Source: Pantoea cypripedii
Lineage (GTDB): Bacteria > Pseudomonadota > Gammaproteobacteria > Enterobacterales > Enterobacteriaceae
Length of the DNA: 64,000 nucleotides
Direction: 5' to 3'
Assembly (NCBI RefSeq): GCF_011395035.1
Contig: NZ_CP024768.1
Location: 220,586 to 284,585, forward strand
Shown: positions 25,776 to 35,966 of the stretch, in pieces
Numbering within the stretch: the first letter of the stretch is position 1
Layout of the letters: each line of letters starts with the position of its first letter
Notes under the pieces: model-generated
Told to the model about the DNA's origin: nothing
Database searches by the model: none
The model's input: the letters and a program-made list of their open reading frames with translations, nothing else
Made by a program: the position numbers and the translations under genes

Positions 25776-27959
25776 ATGTCAGAGCTTCCCGATCGCCAGG
25801 CGATCAATGCCCTGTTTGCGGGCAATTATTCCGATCCGTTTTCTCTGCTGGGGATGCACCAGACCGCAGAAGGTCTGGAGGTGCGGGCTTTACTGCCTGA
25901 TGCGTCAGAGGTGTGGGTGATTGAAACCAACACCGGACGTAAATGCGCCCAGCTTGAATGTCTCGACTCACGTGGTTTCTTTTGTGGTGTGATCCCGCGC
26001 CGTAAAAATCTGTTTCGCTATCAGCTGGCGGTGAACTGGCATGGTCAGCAGAATCTGATCGATGATGCCTATCGCTTTGGTCCGCTGCTGGAAGAGATGG
26101 ATGCCTGGCTACTGGCGGAAGGCACCCATCTACGTCCTTACGAAACCCTCGGTGCGCATGGCACCACCATTGATGACGTCAGCGGTACGCGTTTTTCCGT
26201 CTGGGCACCGAATGCCCGGCGCGTCTCGGTGGTCGGTGAATTTAACTTCTGGGATGGCCGTCGCCATCCGATGCGTTTCCGGCGCGAACTGGGCATCTGG
26301 GAGCTGTTTGTACCGGGGGCGTTTAACGGCCAGCTGTATAAATTCGAGATCATCGATGCGTATGGCCAGATGCGTATCAAAGCCGATCCCTTTGCCTTTG
26401 AGGCGCAGATGCGCCCGCAGACGGCATCGATGATCTGTGGTCTGCCGCCGAAAACCGAGATGACGCCGGAGCGTAAAGCGGCGAATGGTTTCGACGCGCC
26501 GATTTCGATTTATGAAGTTCACCTCGGTTCCTGGCGGCGACACACCGAGAATAACTTCTGGCTAAGTTACAAAGAGTTGTCGGAACAGCTGATTCCTTAT
26601 GTCAAAGAGATGGGGTTTACCCATATTGAATTGCTACCGATTAATGAACATCCGTTTGATGGCAGCTGGGGGTATCAGCCACTCGGCATGTATGCGCCCA
26701 CCCGCCGTTTCGGCACGCGTGACGAGTTCCGCCAGTTTATTGCCAGCGCCCATGCGGCAGGCATCAACGTGCTGCTGGACTGGGTGCCAGGTCACTTCCC
26801 CAGCGATGACTTCGGTCTGGCGAAGTTTGATGGCACTGAACTTTACGAGCATAGCGACCCGCGTGAAGGCTACCATCAGGACTGGAACACCCTGATCTAC
26901 AACTTTGGCCGCCGTGAAGTCAGCAATTTCCTGTCCGGGAATGCGCTGTACTGGCTGGAACGCTTTGGCATTGACGGGCTGCGGGTTGATGCGGTGGCGT
27001 CGATGATCTATCGCGATTACAGCCGCGCTGAAGGTGAGTGGATCCCCAATCAATACGGTGGCCGCGATAACCTTGAGGCCATCTCCTTCCTGCGTTACAC
27101 CAACCGTATCCTCGGGCGCGCGGCACCCGGCAGTATCACGGTGGCGGAAGAGTCCACCGACTACCCTGGTGTATCAAGGCCGCCGGAAGCAGGGGGCCTT
27201 GGCTTCTGGTTCAAGTGGAATCTGGGCTGGATGCACGACACGCTGGATTACATGAAGCATGACCCGGTCCACCGACGTTACCATCACAACCTGATGACCT
27301 TCGGCATGCTGTACAACTACACCGAAAACTTCGTGCTGCCGCTGTCCCATGATGAAGTGGTGCATGGCAAACGTTCCATTCTGGATCGGATGCCGGGCGA
27401 TCCCTGGCAGAAGTTCGCCAACCTGCGTGCTTATTACGGCTGGATGTGGGCGTTCCCCGGTAAGAAGCTGTTGTTTATGGGCGGTGAATTTGCCCAGGGC
27501 AAAGAGTGGAACCATGACACCAGCCTTGACTGGCATCTGCTGGAAGGGGCGGATAACTGGCACCACGGCGTGCAGCGCCTGGTACGCGATCTCAACCATA
27601 CCTATCGCCACTACACGCCGCTGCATCAGCTCGATTTTGATGCGCAGGGCTTTGAATGGCTGGTGGTGGACGATCATGAGAACTCGGTTTTTGCCTTTGC
27701 GCGGCGCGATCGTGAGGGTAATGAAGTTATCGTGGTCAGTAACTTCACTCCGGTGGCTCGCCACCACTATCGCTTTGGTGTGAATCAGGCTGGTAGCTGG
27801 CGTGAAGTGCTGAATACCGATCAGCATGACTACCACGGCAGCGACCTGCGTAATCCTCTGGTGCATACCGACGACATTCAGAGTCACGGACGCACGCAGT
27901 CTCTGAGTTTATCCCTGCCGCCGCTGGCGACGGTCTGGCTGGTGCGGGAGGGAGAATAA
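25776..27959 (+). CDS. glgB: 1,4-alpha-glucan branching enzyme
   Basis: Introduces alpha-1,6 branches into glycogen. I chose the ATG at 25776 because AGGAAG sits five bases upstream and the 727-aa product matches E. coli (728); the in-frame ATG at 25758 is six codons earlier without a ribosome site. The N-terminal carbohydrate-binding modules (about 1-220) precede a GH13 barrel with nucleophile in LRVDAVASM, acid/base in AEESTDYPG and LSHDEVVHGK. The stop overlaps the glgX start as TAATG. First gene of glgBXCAP. Confidence 0.96.
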   Translation: MSELPDRQAINALFAGNYSDPFSLLGMHQTAEGLEVRALLPDASEVWVIETNTGRKCAQLECLDSRGFFCGVIPRRKNLFRYQLAVNWHGQQNLIDDAYRFGPLLEEMDAWLLAEGTHLRPYETLGAHGTTIDDVSGTRFSVWAPNARRVSVVGEFNFWDGRRHPMRFRRELGIWELFVPGAFNGQLYKFEIIDAYGQMRIKADPFAFEAQMRPQTASMICGLPPKTEMTPERKAANGFDAPISIYEVHLGSWRRHTENNFWLSYKELSEQLIPYVKEMGFTHIELLPINEHPFDGSWGYQPLGMYAPTRRFGTRDEFRQFIASAHAAGINVLLDWVPGHFPSDDFGLAKFDGTELYEHSDPREGYHQDWNTLIYNFGRREVSNFLSGNALYWLERFGIDGLRVDAVASMIYRDYSRAEGEWIPNQYGGRDNLEAISFLRYTNRILGRAAPGSITVAEESTDYPGVSRPPEAGGLGFWFKWNLGWMHDTLDYMKHDPVHRRYHHNLMTFGMLYNYTENFVLPLSHDEVVHGKRSILDRMPGDPWQKFANLRAYYGWMWAFPGKKLLFMGGEFAQGKEWNHDTSLDWHLLEGADNWHHGVQRLVRDLNHTYRHYTPLHQLDFDAQGFEWLVVDDHENSVFAFARRDREGNEVIVVSNFTPVARHHYRFGVNQAGSWREVLNTDQHDYHGSDLRNPLVHTDDIQSHGRTQSLSLSLPPLATVWLVREGE

Positions 27960-29938
27960 TGCTGGAAAGCGGGCAGCCCTCACCGCTGGGCGCAAATTAT
28001 GATGGTCATGGCGTCAACTTCACGCTGTTTTCCCGCCATGCGGAAAAAGTGGAGCTGTGCCTGTTCGACCATCATGGTGTTGAACGACGCTTCCCACTGC
28101 CGCAGCGCAGCGGCGATATCTGGCATGGCTATTTTCCCGGGCTAAAACCGGGACAGCGTTACGGCTATCGCGTGCACGGTCCCTGGACGCCCGCACAGGG
28201 GCATCGTTTTAACCCGGCGAAGCTACTGGTGGATCCCTGTGCCAGAGCGGTGGTCGGTGATGTGCCGGACGACCCGCGCTTTTTCAACGGCAGTACCACG
28301 CCGGACAAGCAGGATAATGCCGCCATCGCGCCAAAATCGCTGGTGATCGCCGAGGATTTTGACTGGGATGATGACCGGCCGTTGCGGACCCCGTGGGGTA
28401 AGACGGTGATTTACGAGGCGCATGTCCGCGGGTTAACCCGGCAACATCCGGAAATTCCGGAAAGATTGCGCGGGACTTATGCGGCACTGGGGCATCCTGT
28501 TATGGTTAAGCACCTGCGCCATCTCGGTATCACGGCGCTGGAACTGTTGCCGATTGCCCACTTTGCCAGTGAACCGCGCCTGCTGCGGCTGGGGCTGAGT
28601 AATTACTGGGGCTATAACCCGGTGGCGCTGTGGGCGGTCGATCCGCGCTATGCCTCGGGTGAAGATGGCCTGACGCCGTTGCAGGAGTTTCAGCAGGCAG
28701 TCAAACGGCTGCATGCGGCGGGTATCGAGGTGATTCTCGACGTGGTGTTCAACCACACTGCTGAGCTGGATGAAATCGGCCCGGTGGTGTCGATGCGTGG
28801 CATCGACAATGCCAGTTATTACTGGCTTAACGGGCAGGGCGAGTACCAGAACTGGACCGGCTGTGGCAACACGCTCAACCTCAGCGATGTTCAGGTGATG
28901 GAATGGGTGCTGGAAGGGCTGCGCCATTGGGTGCGTGACTGCCACATTGACGGCTTTCGTTTTGATTTGGCCTCGGTGCTGGGACGCACACCGGAATTCC
29001 GCCAGGATGCGCCGTTGTTTGCGGCCATCAAAGCCTGTCCGATTTTGTCTAAAGTTAAACTGATTGCCGAGCCCTGGGATGTCGGTCCCGGCGGTTATCA
29101 GGTTGGCAACTATCCGCCAGCGTTTGCCGAGTGGAACGATCATTTTCGTGATACGGCACGGCGCTACTGGCTGCTCGGTGAGCTGAACAACGGTGATTTT
29201 GCCCGGCGTTTTGCCGCCTCCAGCGACGTTTTCCAGCATGCGGCACGTCTGCCGCATGCCAGTATCAATCTGATCACTGCCCACGACGGCTTTACGCTGC
29301 GTGATGCGGTGAGTTTCAACCATAAACACAATCAGGCTAACGGCGAAGACAATCGCGACGGCAACAACAGCAACTTCAGCAATAACCACGGTCATGAAGG
29401 GCTGCATGTCAGTTTCGATATTGTCGAGCGGCGGCGGCTCAGCGTGCATGCGCTACTGACAACGCTGTTGCTGGCGCAGGGGACGCCAATGCTGCTGGCC
29501 GGTGACGAACGTGGTCACAGCCAGCATGGCAACAACAATGCATATTGTCAGGACAACCCGCTGGCCTGGCTGGACTGGCAACAGGATGATTCAGGACTGA
29601 TCGACTTCACTGCCGCGTTAATCCATCTGCGTCAGCGCATTCCCGCGCTGACCGCGGATCGCTGGTGGCAGGAAGGCGATGGCAACGTGCAGTGGTTCAA
29701 TGCCAGCGGCAAGCCACTGGAGGATCAAGAGTGGGGACAGGGGGCGCATAGAATGCAGATCCTGCTCTCCAGCCGCTGGTTAATAACAATTAACGCCACG
29801 GATACGGTGAGTGACCTCGCCTTACCAGACGGAGAGTGGCGCGCCATTCCTCCATTCGCCGGGGAAGATAACCCCATTTTGACAACTGTCTGGCACGGGC
29901 CCGCACACGGTGTGTGTGTGTTCCAAAAGCAATCATAA
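27959..29938 (+). CDS. glgX: Glycogen debranching enzyme GlgX
   Basis: Cleaves alpha-1,6 links of the short branches left by glycogen phosphorylase. The 659-aa product (E. coli 657) has an N-terminal CBM48-like domain (about 1-130) and a GH13 barrel with DVVFNHTAE, FRFDLASVLG (nucleophile Asp), LIAEPWDVG (acid Glu) and TAHDGFTLRD. It overlaps glgB by 1 nt and is separated from glgC by 10 nt, so translation is likely coupled. Confidence 0.96.
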   Translation: MLESGQPSPLGANYDGHGVNFTLFSRHAEKVELCLFDHHGVERRFPLPQRSGDIWHGYFPGLKPGQRYGYRVHGPWTPAQGHRFNPAKLLVDPCARAVVGDVPDDPRFFNGSTTPDKQDNAAIAPKSLVIAEDFDWDDDRPLRTPWGKTVIYEAHVRGLTRQHPEIPERLRGTYAALGHPVMVKHLRHLGITALELLPIAHFASEPRLLRLGLSNYWGYNPVALWAVDPRYASGEDGLTPLQEFQQAVKRLHAAGIEVILDVVFNHTAELDEIGPVVSMRGIDNASYYWLNGQGEYQNWTGCGNTLNLSDVQVMEWVLEGLRHWVRDCHIDGFRFDLASVLGRTPEFRQDAPLFAAIKACPILSKVKLIAEPWDVGPGGYQVGNYPPAFAEWNDHFRDTARRYWLLGELNNGDFARRFAASSDVFQHAARLPHASINLITAHDGFTLRDAVSFNHKHNQANGEDNRDGNNSNFSNNHGHEGLHVSFDIVERRRLSVHALLTTLLLAQGTPMLLAGDERGHSQHGNNNAYCQDNPLAWLDWQQDDSGLIDFTAALIHLRQRIPALTADRWWQEGDGNVQWFNASGKPLEDQEWGQGAHRMQILLSSRWLITINATDTVSDLALPDGEWRAIPPFAGEDNPILTTVWHGPAHGVCVFQKQS

Positions 29939-29948
29939 GGAGTCAGAC

Positions 29949-31244
29949 ATGGTGAATTTAGATAGAACAGATCATCTGATGCTGGCACGCCAGCTCCCTA
30001 CACAGACGGTGGCCCTGATCCTTGCCGGGGGCCGTGGTACTCGCCTGAAGGACCTGACAGCCAAACGCGCCAAACCTGCGGTGCACTTTGGCGGGAAGTT
30101 CCGCATCATCGACTTTGCGCTTTCCAATTGCCTTAATTCTGGCATCCGGCGCATTGGCGTGATTACGCAATATCAGTCACATACGCTGGTGCAGCATATC
30201 CAGCGTGGCTGGTCGATTTTCAACGAAGAGATGAATGAGTTTGTCGATCTGCTGCCCGCGCAACAGCGTTTATCCACTGAACACTGGTATCGCGGCACGG
30301 CGGATGCGGTCACGCAAAACCTCGACATTATTCGCCGCTATGACGCGCAGTACATCGTGATCCTCGCCGGGGATCATATCTACAAAATGGATTACTCACG
30401 CATGCTGCTGGATCATGTGGATCGGGGTGCGAAATGCACCATCGCCTGCATGCCCGTGCCGCTGGAGGAAGCCACGGCTTTTGGCGTGATGGCGGTCGAT
30501 GCCGAGAACAACGTCGTCGATTTTGTGGAAAAACCCCCCGTTCCCCCGTCAATGCCCGGCGATGACAGCAAGGCACTGGCCAGCATGGGGATTTATGTGT
30601 TTGACGCGGATTATCTCTACCAGCTGCTGGAAGAAGACGCGCAGATACCTGAGTCCAATCACGATTTCGGTAAAGATTTGCTGCCGAAAATTGTGGCCAG
30701 GGGCGAGGGTTACGCGCACTCCTTCACGTTGTCCTGCGTGCAGAGTGACGAATCTGCCGAACCCTACTGGCGCGATGTCGGGACACTCGAAGCCTACTGG
30801 CGTGCCAATCTGGATTTAGCCTCCGTCACACCGGAACTGGACATGTATGACCATACCTGGCCAATCCGCACCCACATGGAGCCGTTACCCCCGGCGAAGT
30901 TTGTTCAGGACCGCTCGGGCAGTCACGGTATGACGATGAACTCGCTGGTCTCCGGAGGTTGCATCATCTCCGGTTCCGTGGTGGTGAATTCGGTGCTGTT
31001 CCCGCGCGTTCGCGTCAATTCGTTTTGCAATATCGATTCTTCGGTTCTGCTGCCGGATGTGGTGGTTGGCCGATCCTGCCGTCTGCGCCGCTGCGTGATT
31101 GATCGCGCCTGCGTGTTGCCGGAAGGCATTGTGATTGGCGAAAACCCGGACGAAGACAGCCGCCGATTTTACCGTTCAGAAGAGGGCATCGTTCTGGTGA
31201 CGCGCGCTATGTTGGCCAGGTTGGCGGGTGCCGTCGGCAGATAA
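29949..31244 (+). CDS. glgC: Glucose-1-phosphate adenylyltransferase
   Basis: Makes ADP-glucose from ATP and glucose-1-phosphate, the controlled step of glycogen synthesis. I chose the ATG at 29949, which follows AAGGAG and gives 431 aa, equal to E. coli; an in-frame start at 29910 would overlap glgX. The catalytic start LILAGGRGTRLKDLT (about residues 24-38), the fructose-bisphosphate-site lysine region KRAKPAVHFGG and the C-terminal left-handed beta-helix (about 300-420) are visible. Confidence 0.97.
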   Translation: MVNLDRTDHLMLARQLPTQTVALILAGGRGTRLKDLTAKRAKPAVHFGGKFRIIDFALSNCLNSGIRRIGVITQYQSHTLVQHIQRGWSIFNEEMNEFVDLLPAQQRLSTEHWYRGTADAVTQNLDIIRRYDAQYIVILAGDHIYKMDYSRMLLDHVDRGAKCTIACMPVPLEEATAFGVMAVDAENNVVDFVEKPPVPPSMPGDDSKALASMGIYVFDADYLYQLLEEDAQIPESNHDFGKDLLPKIVARGEGYAHSFTLSCVQSDESAEPYWRDVGTLEAYWRANLDLASVTPELDMYDHTWPIRTHMEPLPPAKFVQDRSGSHGMTMNSLVSGGCIISGSVVVNSVLFPRVRVNSFCNIDSSVLLPDVVVGRSCRLRRCVIDRACVLPEGIVIGENPDEDSRRFYRSEEGIVLVTRAMLARLAGAVGR

Positions 31245-31305
31245 CGAAAAAGCACACAGACAATCGACGCGTGGAGCGCGAGCGATAACACAAAAGGGGT
31301 CCAGG

Positions 31306-32739
31306 ATGCAGGTTTTACATGTCTGTTCAGAACTTTTCCCGCTTTTGAAGACTGGCGGGTTGGCTGATGTTGTCGGCGCATTACCGCAGGCACAGATTGC
31401 CGGTGGTACGGATACGCGGGTACTGCTTCCCGCGTATCCTGACCTGCGTAAAGGGATTCCGGATACGGAAATTGTGGCGGAACTGCCTACCTTTGCCGGG
31501 TTTGTTCGTTTACTTTTTGGACATTTCAACGGTGTTGGCATTTATTTAATTGATGCGCCGGGATTGTATGAACGTCCCGGAAGTCCGTACCACGACGAAT
31601 CACAGTTTGCCTATGTCGATAACTATCTGCGTTTTGCGCTGCTCGGCTGGATGGGCTGTGAACTGGCCTGTGGCCTGGATACCTTCTGGCGACCCGATAT
31701 CGTGCATGCGCATGACTGGCATGCTGGCTTAACCTGCGCCTATCTGGAAGCGCGCGGCCGTCCGGCGAAGTCAGTATTTACCGTGCATAACCTGGCTTAT
31801 CAGGGTCTGTTCTCGGCAAATCATCTGGAACAGATCCAGCTGCCACGCGCATTTTTCACTATGCACGGGCTGGAGTTTTACGGTCAGATTTCTTACCTCA
31901 AGGCCGGACTGTTTTATGCCGATCATATTACTGCCGTTAGCCCGACTTATGCTCTGGAGATCACCCGGCCGGAGTTTGGCTACGGCATGGAAGCGTTGCT
32001 GGCACAGCGCCTGCGTGAAGGGCGATTAAGCGGCGTGCTTAACGGCGTCGATCCGGCGATTTGGGACCCGGCACATGACCTGTTGCTGACCGCGCGTTAT
32101 AACCGCGACACGCTGGAGAGCAAAGCCGAAAACAAACGTCAGCTACAAATTGCCATGGGGCTGAAGGTGGATGACAAAGTGCCGGTATTTTGCGTCATCA
32201 GTCGCTTAACCCGGCAAAAAGGCCTGGATCTGGTGCTGGAAGCATTGCCCGGTTTACTGGCGCAGGGCGGCCAGCTGGTGTTGCTCGGTCAGGGTGATGC
32301 GGAGTTGCAGCAGGGGTTTCTGGCGGCAGCGGCGGAGCATCCCGGCAGTGTCGGCGTACAGATTGGCTACCATGAAGCTTTCTCGCATCGCATCGTCGGC
32401 GGGGCGGATGTGATTCTGGTGCCAAGCCGGTTCGAACCGTGCGGTCTGACACAACTTTATGGTTTGAAATACGGCACGCTGCCCCTGGTACGACGCACTG
32501 GCGGGCTGGCAGATACGGTGAATGACAGTTCGCTGGAAAACCTGGCCGATGGCATCGCCAGTGGTTTCAGCTTCGAAGACAGTAATGCCTGGTCGCTGTT
32601 ACGGGCGATCCGGCGCGCATTTGTACTGTGGTCCCGTCCTTCCCTGTGGCGCTTTGTTCAGCGTCAGGCGATGGGGATGGATTTTAGTTGGCAGGTGGCA
32701 GCACAAGCCTACCGCGATCTTTATCAACGTTTGCTGTAA
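31306..32739 (+). CDS. glgA: Glycogen synthase
   Basis: Extends alpha-1,4 glucan chains from ADP-glucose. From the ATG at 31306 the protein is 477 aa, exactly the E. coli length, and starts MQVLHVCSELFPLLKTGGLA with the ADP-glucose-binding KTGGL motif at residues 15-19. The C-terminal half carries the GT5 PSRFEPCGLTQLYGLKYGT block. An in-frame ATG at 31228 would overlap glgC and add 26 unsupported residues. The 61-nt gap after glgC is the largest in the operon. Confidence 0.96.
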   Translation: MQVLHVCSELFPLLKTGGLADVVGALPQAQIAGGTDTRVLLPAYPDLRKGIPDTEIVAELPTFAGFVRLLFGHFNGVGIYLIDAPGLYERPGSPYHDESQFAYVDNYLRFALLGWMGCELACGLDTFWRPDIVHAHDWHAGLTCAYLEARGRPAKSVFTVHNLAYQGLFSANHLEQIQLPRAFFTMHGLEFYGQISYLKAGLFYADHITAVSPTYALEITRPEFGYGMEALLAQRLREGRLSGVLNGVDPAIWDPAHDLLLTARYNRDTLESKAENKRQLQIAMGLKVDDKVPVFCVISRLTRQKGLDLVLEALPGLLAQGGQLVLLGQGDAELQQGFLAAAAEHPGSVGVQIGYHEAFSHRIVGGADVILVPSRFEPCGLTQLYGLKYGTLPLVRRTGGLADTVNDSSLENLADGIASGFSFEDSNAWSLLRAIRRAFVLWSRPSLWRFVQRQAMGMDFSWQVAAQAYRDLYQRLL

Positions 32740-32760
32740 TGAGAGATTGGGATACTTGAT

Positions 32761-35208
32761 ATGAACGCACCTTTCACCTATGCCTCACCCACCCTGACGG
32801 TTGATGCACTGAAGCACTCGATAGCCTATAAGCTGATGTTCACCATCGGTAAAGACCCTTCTATCGCCAATAAACATGAATGGCTGAACGCCGCGCTGCT
32901 GGCGGTACGCGATCGGATGGTGGAACGCTGGTTGCGTTCCAGCCGCGCGCAGCTGTCGCAGGATGTTCGCCAGGTTTATTACCTGTCGATGGAGTTCCTG
33001 ATGGGACGCACGCTGGGCAACGCATTGCTGGCGATGGGAATTTATGACGATCTCAACCAGGCGCTGGATGAGATGGGACTGGATCTCAGCGAACTGATGG
33101 AAGAAGAGAACGACCCTGGCCTGGGTAACGGCGGCCTCGGGCGTCTGGCGGCCTGCTTCCTCGACTCGCTCGCCACGCTTGGCCTGCCGGGACGGGGTTA
33201 CGGCATCCGTTACGATTACGGTATGTTTAAGCAGAATATTGTTGACGGGCAGCAGCGTGAATCGCCGGATTACTGGCTGGAATACGGTAACCCGTGGGAA
33301 TTTCAGCGCTTTAATACCCGCTACAAAGTGCGTTTCGGCGGCCGCCTGCAACACGAAGGCAGCCGGATACGCTGGATCGAAACCGAAGAGATCCTGGCGA
33401 TTGCCTACGATCAGATCGTTCCCGGTTACGACACCGACGCCACCAACACGCTGCGGCTCTGGGGCGCGCAGGCGAGTAATGAGATCAACCTTGGTAAATT
33501 TAACCAGGGGGATTACTTCGCGGCGGTGGAGGATAAAAACCACTCAGAGAACGTGTCGCGGGTACTGTATCCCGATGACTCGACCTACTCTGGCCGGGAA
33601 CTGCGTTTGCGCCAGGAGTATTTCCTCGTCTCCGCGACGGTGCAGGATATCCTTAATCGTCACTGGCAAATGCACCAGACCTGGGACAATCTGGCGGATA
33701 AAATCGCGATTCATCTCAATGACACCCACCCGGTGCTGGCGATTCCCGAACTGATGCGGCTGTTGATCGACGAACAGAAATTTACCTGGGATGATGCGTT
33801 TGAAGTGACCTGCCAGGTGTTCTCCTACACCAACCACACGCTGATGACGGAAGCGCTGGAAACCTGGCCGGTGGATATGATCGGCAAGATCCTGCCACGC
33901 CACCTCAGCATCATCTTTGAAATCAATGACTACTTCCTGAAAACCATTCAGGAGTATTACCCGGATGACTGGGATCTGATGGCGCGTATCTCGATCATTG
34001 ATGAGAACAATGGTCGTAAGATACGTATGGCATGGCTGGCGGTGGTGGTGAGCCACAAGGTCAACGGGGTTTCTGAGCTGCATTCCAATCTGATGGTGCA
34101 GTCGCTGTTTGCCGATTTTGCCCGCCTGTTCCCAGGCCGGTTCTGTAACAAAACCAATGGCGTCACGCCGCGTCGCTGGCTGGCGCTGGCCAACCCGGCG
34201 CTTTCTGAGGTGCTGGATGAGGCGATTGGCCGTACCTGGCGCACCGATCTCAGCCAGCTCAGCGATCTCACGCCCCAGATTGATTTCCCGGCGTTTATCG
34301 AACAGATCGCCGATGCCAAATTTGCCAACAAAAAACGTCTTGCCGATTGGGTGGCAAAAAACCTCGATATCGTGCTGGACCCGCACGCGCTGTTTGATGT
34401 GCAAATCAAGCGTATCCATGAATACAAACGTCAGCTACTGAATGTGTTGCACGTCATCACCCGCTATAACCGCATCAAGGCCGATCCCACGGCGGAATGG
34501 GTACCACGCGTCAATATCTTCGCCGGAAAAGCCGCTTCGGCCTATTACATGGCGAAGCACATCATCCATCTGATCAACGATGTGGCGAAGGTGATCAACA
34601 ACGATGCTGATGTGAAGAACAAGCTGAAAGTGGTGTTTATTCCGAACTATGGCGTCAGCCTGGCGCAGATCATTATCCCGGCGGCGGATCTCTCCGAGCA
34701 GATCTCCACGGCGGGCACGGAAGCTTCCGGCACCAGTAACATGAAATTCGCGCTAAACGGGGCGTTAACCATCGGTACGCTGGACGGCGCTAACGTCGAG
34801 ATGCAGGAACATGTGGGTGAGGAGAATATCTTTATCTTCGGCAACACCACGCCGCAGGTGGAGAAATTACGCCGTGATGGTTATAACCCGCGTAAATATT
34901 ACGAAGAGGATGCCGAGCTGCATCAGGCGCTGACGCAAATCGCCAGCGGCCTGTTCAGCCCGCAGGAGCCGGGCCGCTACCGCAATTTGTTTGATGCGCT
35001 GGTTAACTTCGGCGATCACTACCAGTTGCTGGCGGATTATCGCAGCTATGTCGATACCCAGGACAAGGTGGATAAGCTTTATCGTCACCCAGACGAGTGG
35101 CAACGGCGTGCGGCGCTGAATATCGCCAATATGGGGTATTTCTCGGCGGACCGAACCATTCAGGAGTATGCCGATGAGATCTGGCATATTTCGGCGGTGA
35201 GGTTGTAG
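32761..35208 (+). CDS. glgP: Glycogen phosphorylase
   Basis: Releases glucose-1-phosphate from glycogen ends by phosphorolysis. The 815-aa product equals E. coli GlgP. The pyridoxal-phosphate site EASGTSNMKFALNG has the Schiff-base lysine at residue 662. Other conserved blocks are FLMGRTLGNAL, NGGLGRLAACFLDSLATL and VHLNDTHP-like IHLNDTHPVLAIPELMR. It is the last gene of glgBXCAP, 21 nt after glgA, and is followed by a REP-like pair. Confidence 0.97.
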   Translation: MNAPFTYASPTLTVDALKHSIAYKLMFTIGKDPSIANKHEWLNAALLAVRDRMVERWLRSSRAQLSQDVRQVYYLSMEFLMGRTLGNALLAMGIYDDLNQALDEMGLDLSELMEEENDPGLGNGGLGRLAACFLDSLATLGLPGRGYGIRYDYGMFKQNIVDGQQRESPDYWLEYGNPWEFQRFNTRYKVRFGGRLQHEGSRIRWIETEEILAIAYDQIVPGYDTDATNTLRLWGAQASNEINLGKFNQGDYFAAVEDKNHSENVSRVLYPDDSTYSGRELRLRQEYFLVSATVQDILNRHWQMHQTWDNLADKIAIHLNDTHPVLAIPELMRLLIDEQKFTWDDAFEVTCQVFSYTNHTLMTEALETWPVDMIGKILPRHLSIIFEINDYFLKTIQEYYPDDWDLMARISIIDENNGRKIRMAWLAVVVSHKVNGVSELHSNLMVQSLFADFARLFPGRFCNKTNGVTPRRWLALANPALSEVLDEAIGRTWRTDLSQLSDLTPQIDFPAFIEQIADAKFANKKRLADWVAKNLDIVLDPHALFDVQIKRIHEYKRQLLNVLHVITRYNRIKADPTAEWVPRVNIFAGKAASAYYMAKHIIHLINDVAKVINNDADVKNKLKVVFIPNYGVSLAQIIIPAADLSEQISTAGTEASGTSNMKFALNGALTIGTLDGANVEMQEHVGEENIFIFGNTTPQVEKLRRDGYNPRKYYEEDAELHQALTQIASGLFSPQEPGRYRNLFDALVNFGDHYQLLADYRSYVDTQDKVDKLYRHPDEWQRRAALNIANMGYFSADRTIQEYADEIWHISAVRL

Positions 35209-35215
35209 CACTGGG

Positions 35216-35277
35216 CCAGGTGCGAATGAATTCGCACCCTACAGCAGAACGTAGGGTCGGCATTTATGCCGACCTGG
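35216..35277. repeat. Pair of GTAG-headed REP-like palindromes (GTAGGG subtype)
   Basis: The minus copy (CCAGGTGCGAAT...GCACCCTAC, 35216-35242) and plus copy (GTAGGGTCGGCAT...GCCGACCTGG, 35251-35277) face head to head across 8 bp. The outer CCAGG/CCTGG and inner CCCTAC/GTAGGG edges are constant while the stem bodies differ. It lies between the convergent ends of glgP and dcrB. Related pairs occur at 40757 and 51813. Confidence 0.87.
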
Positions 35278-35291
35278 CAAATAACGGTGGA

Positions 35292-35849
35292 TTATTTCAG
35301 CGTGATGCTTTTCACGATGCTGTCTGCATCGCTTTGCGCCTGCTGCTGGTTATCCGCAGGCAGGGTGATTTGGATGGTCAGCAATTTGTCATCCACTTTC
35401 GCCATAATCACCGACGACCAGGAGGTCTGGTGATTAGCAGAAATCACCGTATCCAGCTGCTGAGCTGGCTGTCCGCTCAGCGTCACGGCTTTATCAGACA
35501 CCACCTGCAACTGCGGGTCGCGGCTGCGCTGTTGCTGCTCCAGACGCTGTGACAGCGTATCCAGTGCTTCGGTGGTCGGGTCACCGGCAATCACGATAAT
35601 GGCGCGAGCGCCGGTCTGATCGGCATATACGTGCATATTGGCTGATTCTGAGCCGAGTTTACCGCTCTTATCAGACATGCCCGCTGGCAGGGCAAAGCTC
35701 AGTTTGCCATCCAGCAGATTAACCGTTTGGCTTGACTGGCTGGCGCTGGCGCCATTGTCAGCCGCTGCTGCGTCATCTTTCTTCTGGTCACAGGCCGCGA
35801 GGCCAAGCACCAGCAGGCCAATGCCCGCATATTTCACTAAGTTACGCAT
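35292..35849 (-). CDS. dcrB: DcrB lipoprotein
   Basis: An envelope lipoprotein of the DcrB family; in E. coli it is needed for phage C1/C6 adsorption and for maturation of the lipoprotein Lpp under stress. I chose the ATG at 35849: it gives 185 aa, equal to E. coli, and starts MRNLVKYAGIGLLVLGLAAC with the lipobox cysteine at residue 20. The earlier in-frame ATG at 35912 would push the lipobox inward. The mature part has the LLDGKLSFALPAGM and QQRSRDPQLQVV blocks of the family. Confidence 0.92.
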   Translation of the reverse strand: MRNLVKYAGIGLLVLGLAACDQKKDDAAAADNGASASQSSQTVNLLDGKLSFALPAGMSDKSGKLGSESANMHVYADQTGARAIIVIAGDPTTEALDTLSQRLEQQQRSRDPQLQVVSDKAVTLSGQPAQQLDTVISANHQTSWSSVIMAKVDDKLLTIQITLPADNQQQAQSDADSIVKSITLK

Positions 35850-35966
35850 TCCTATCCCTTTCACAAGATTCCAGTCGGATGTTATCAAATCGAAATCGGC
35901 GGCTAAAAGCAACCGCCGGTTTGTCAGGAAATCTTAGCGGGCAGCAGAGGATCGTACTACGTGCAA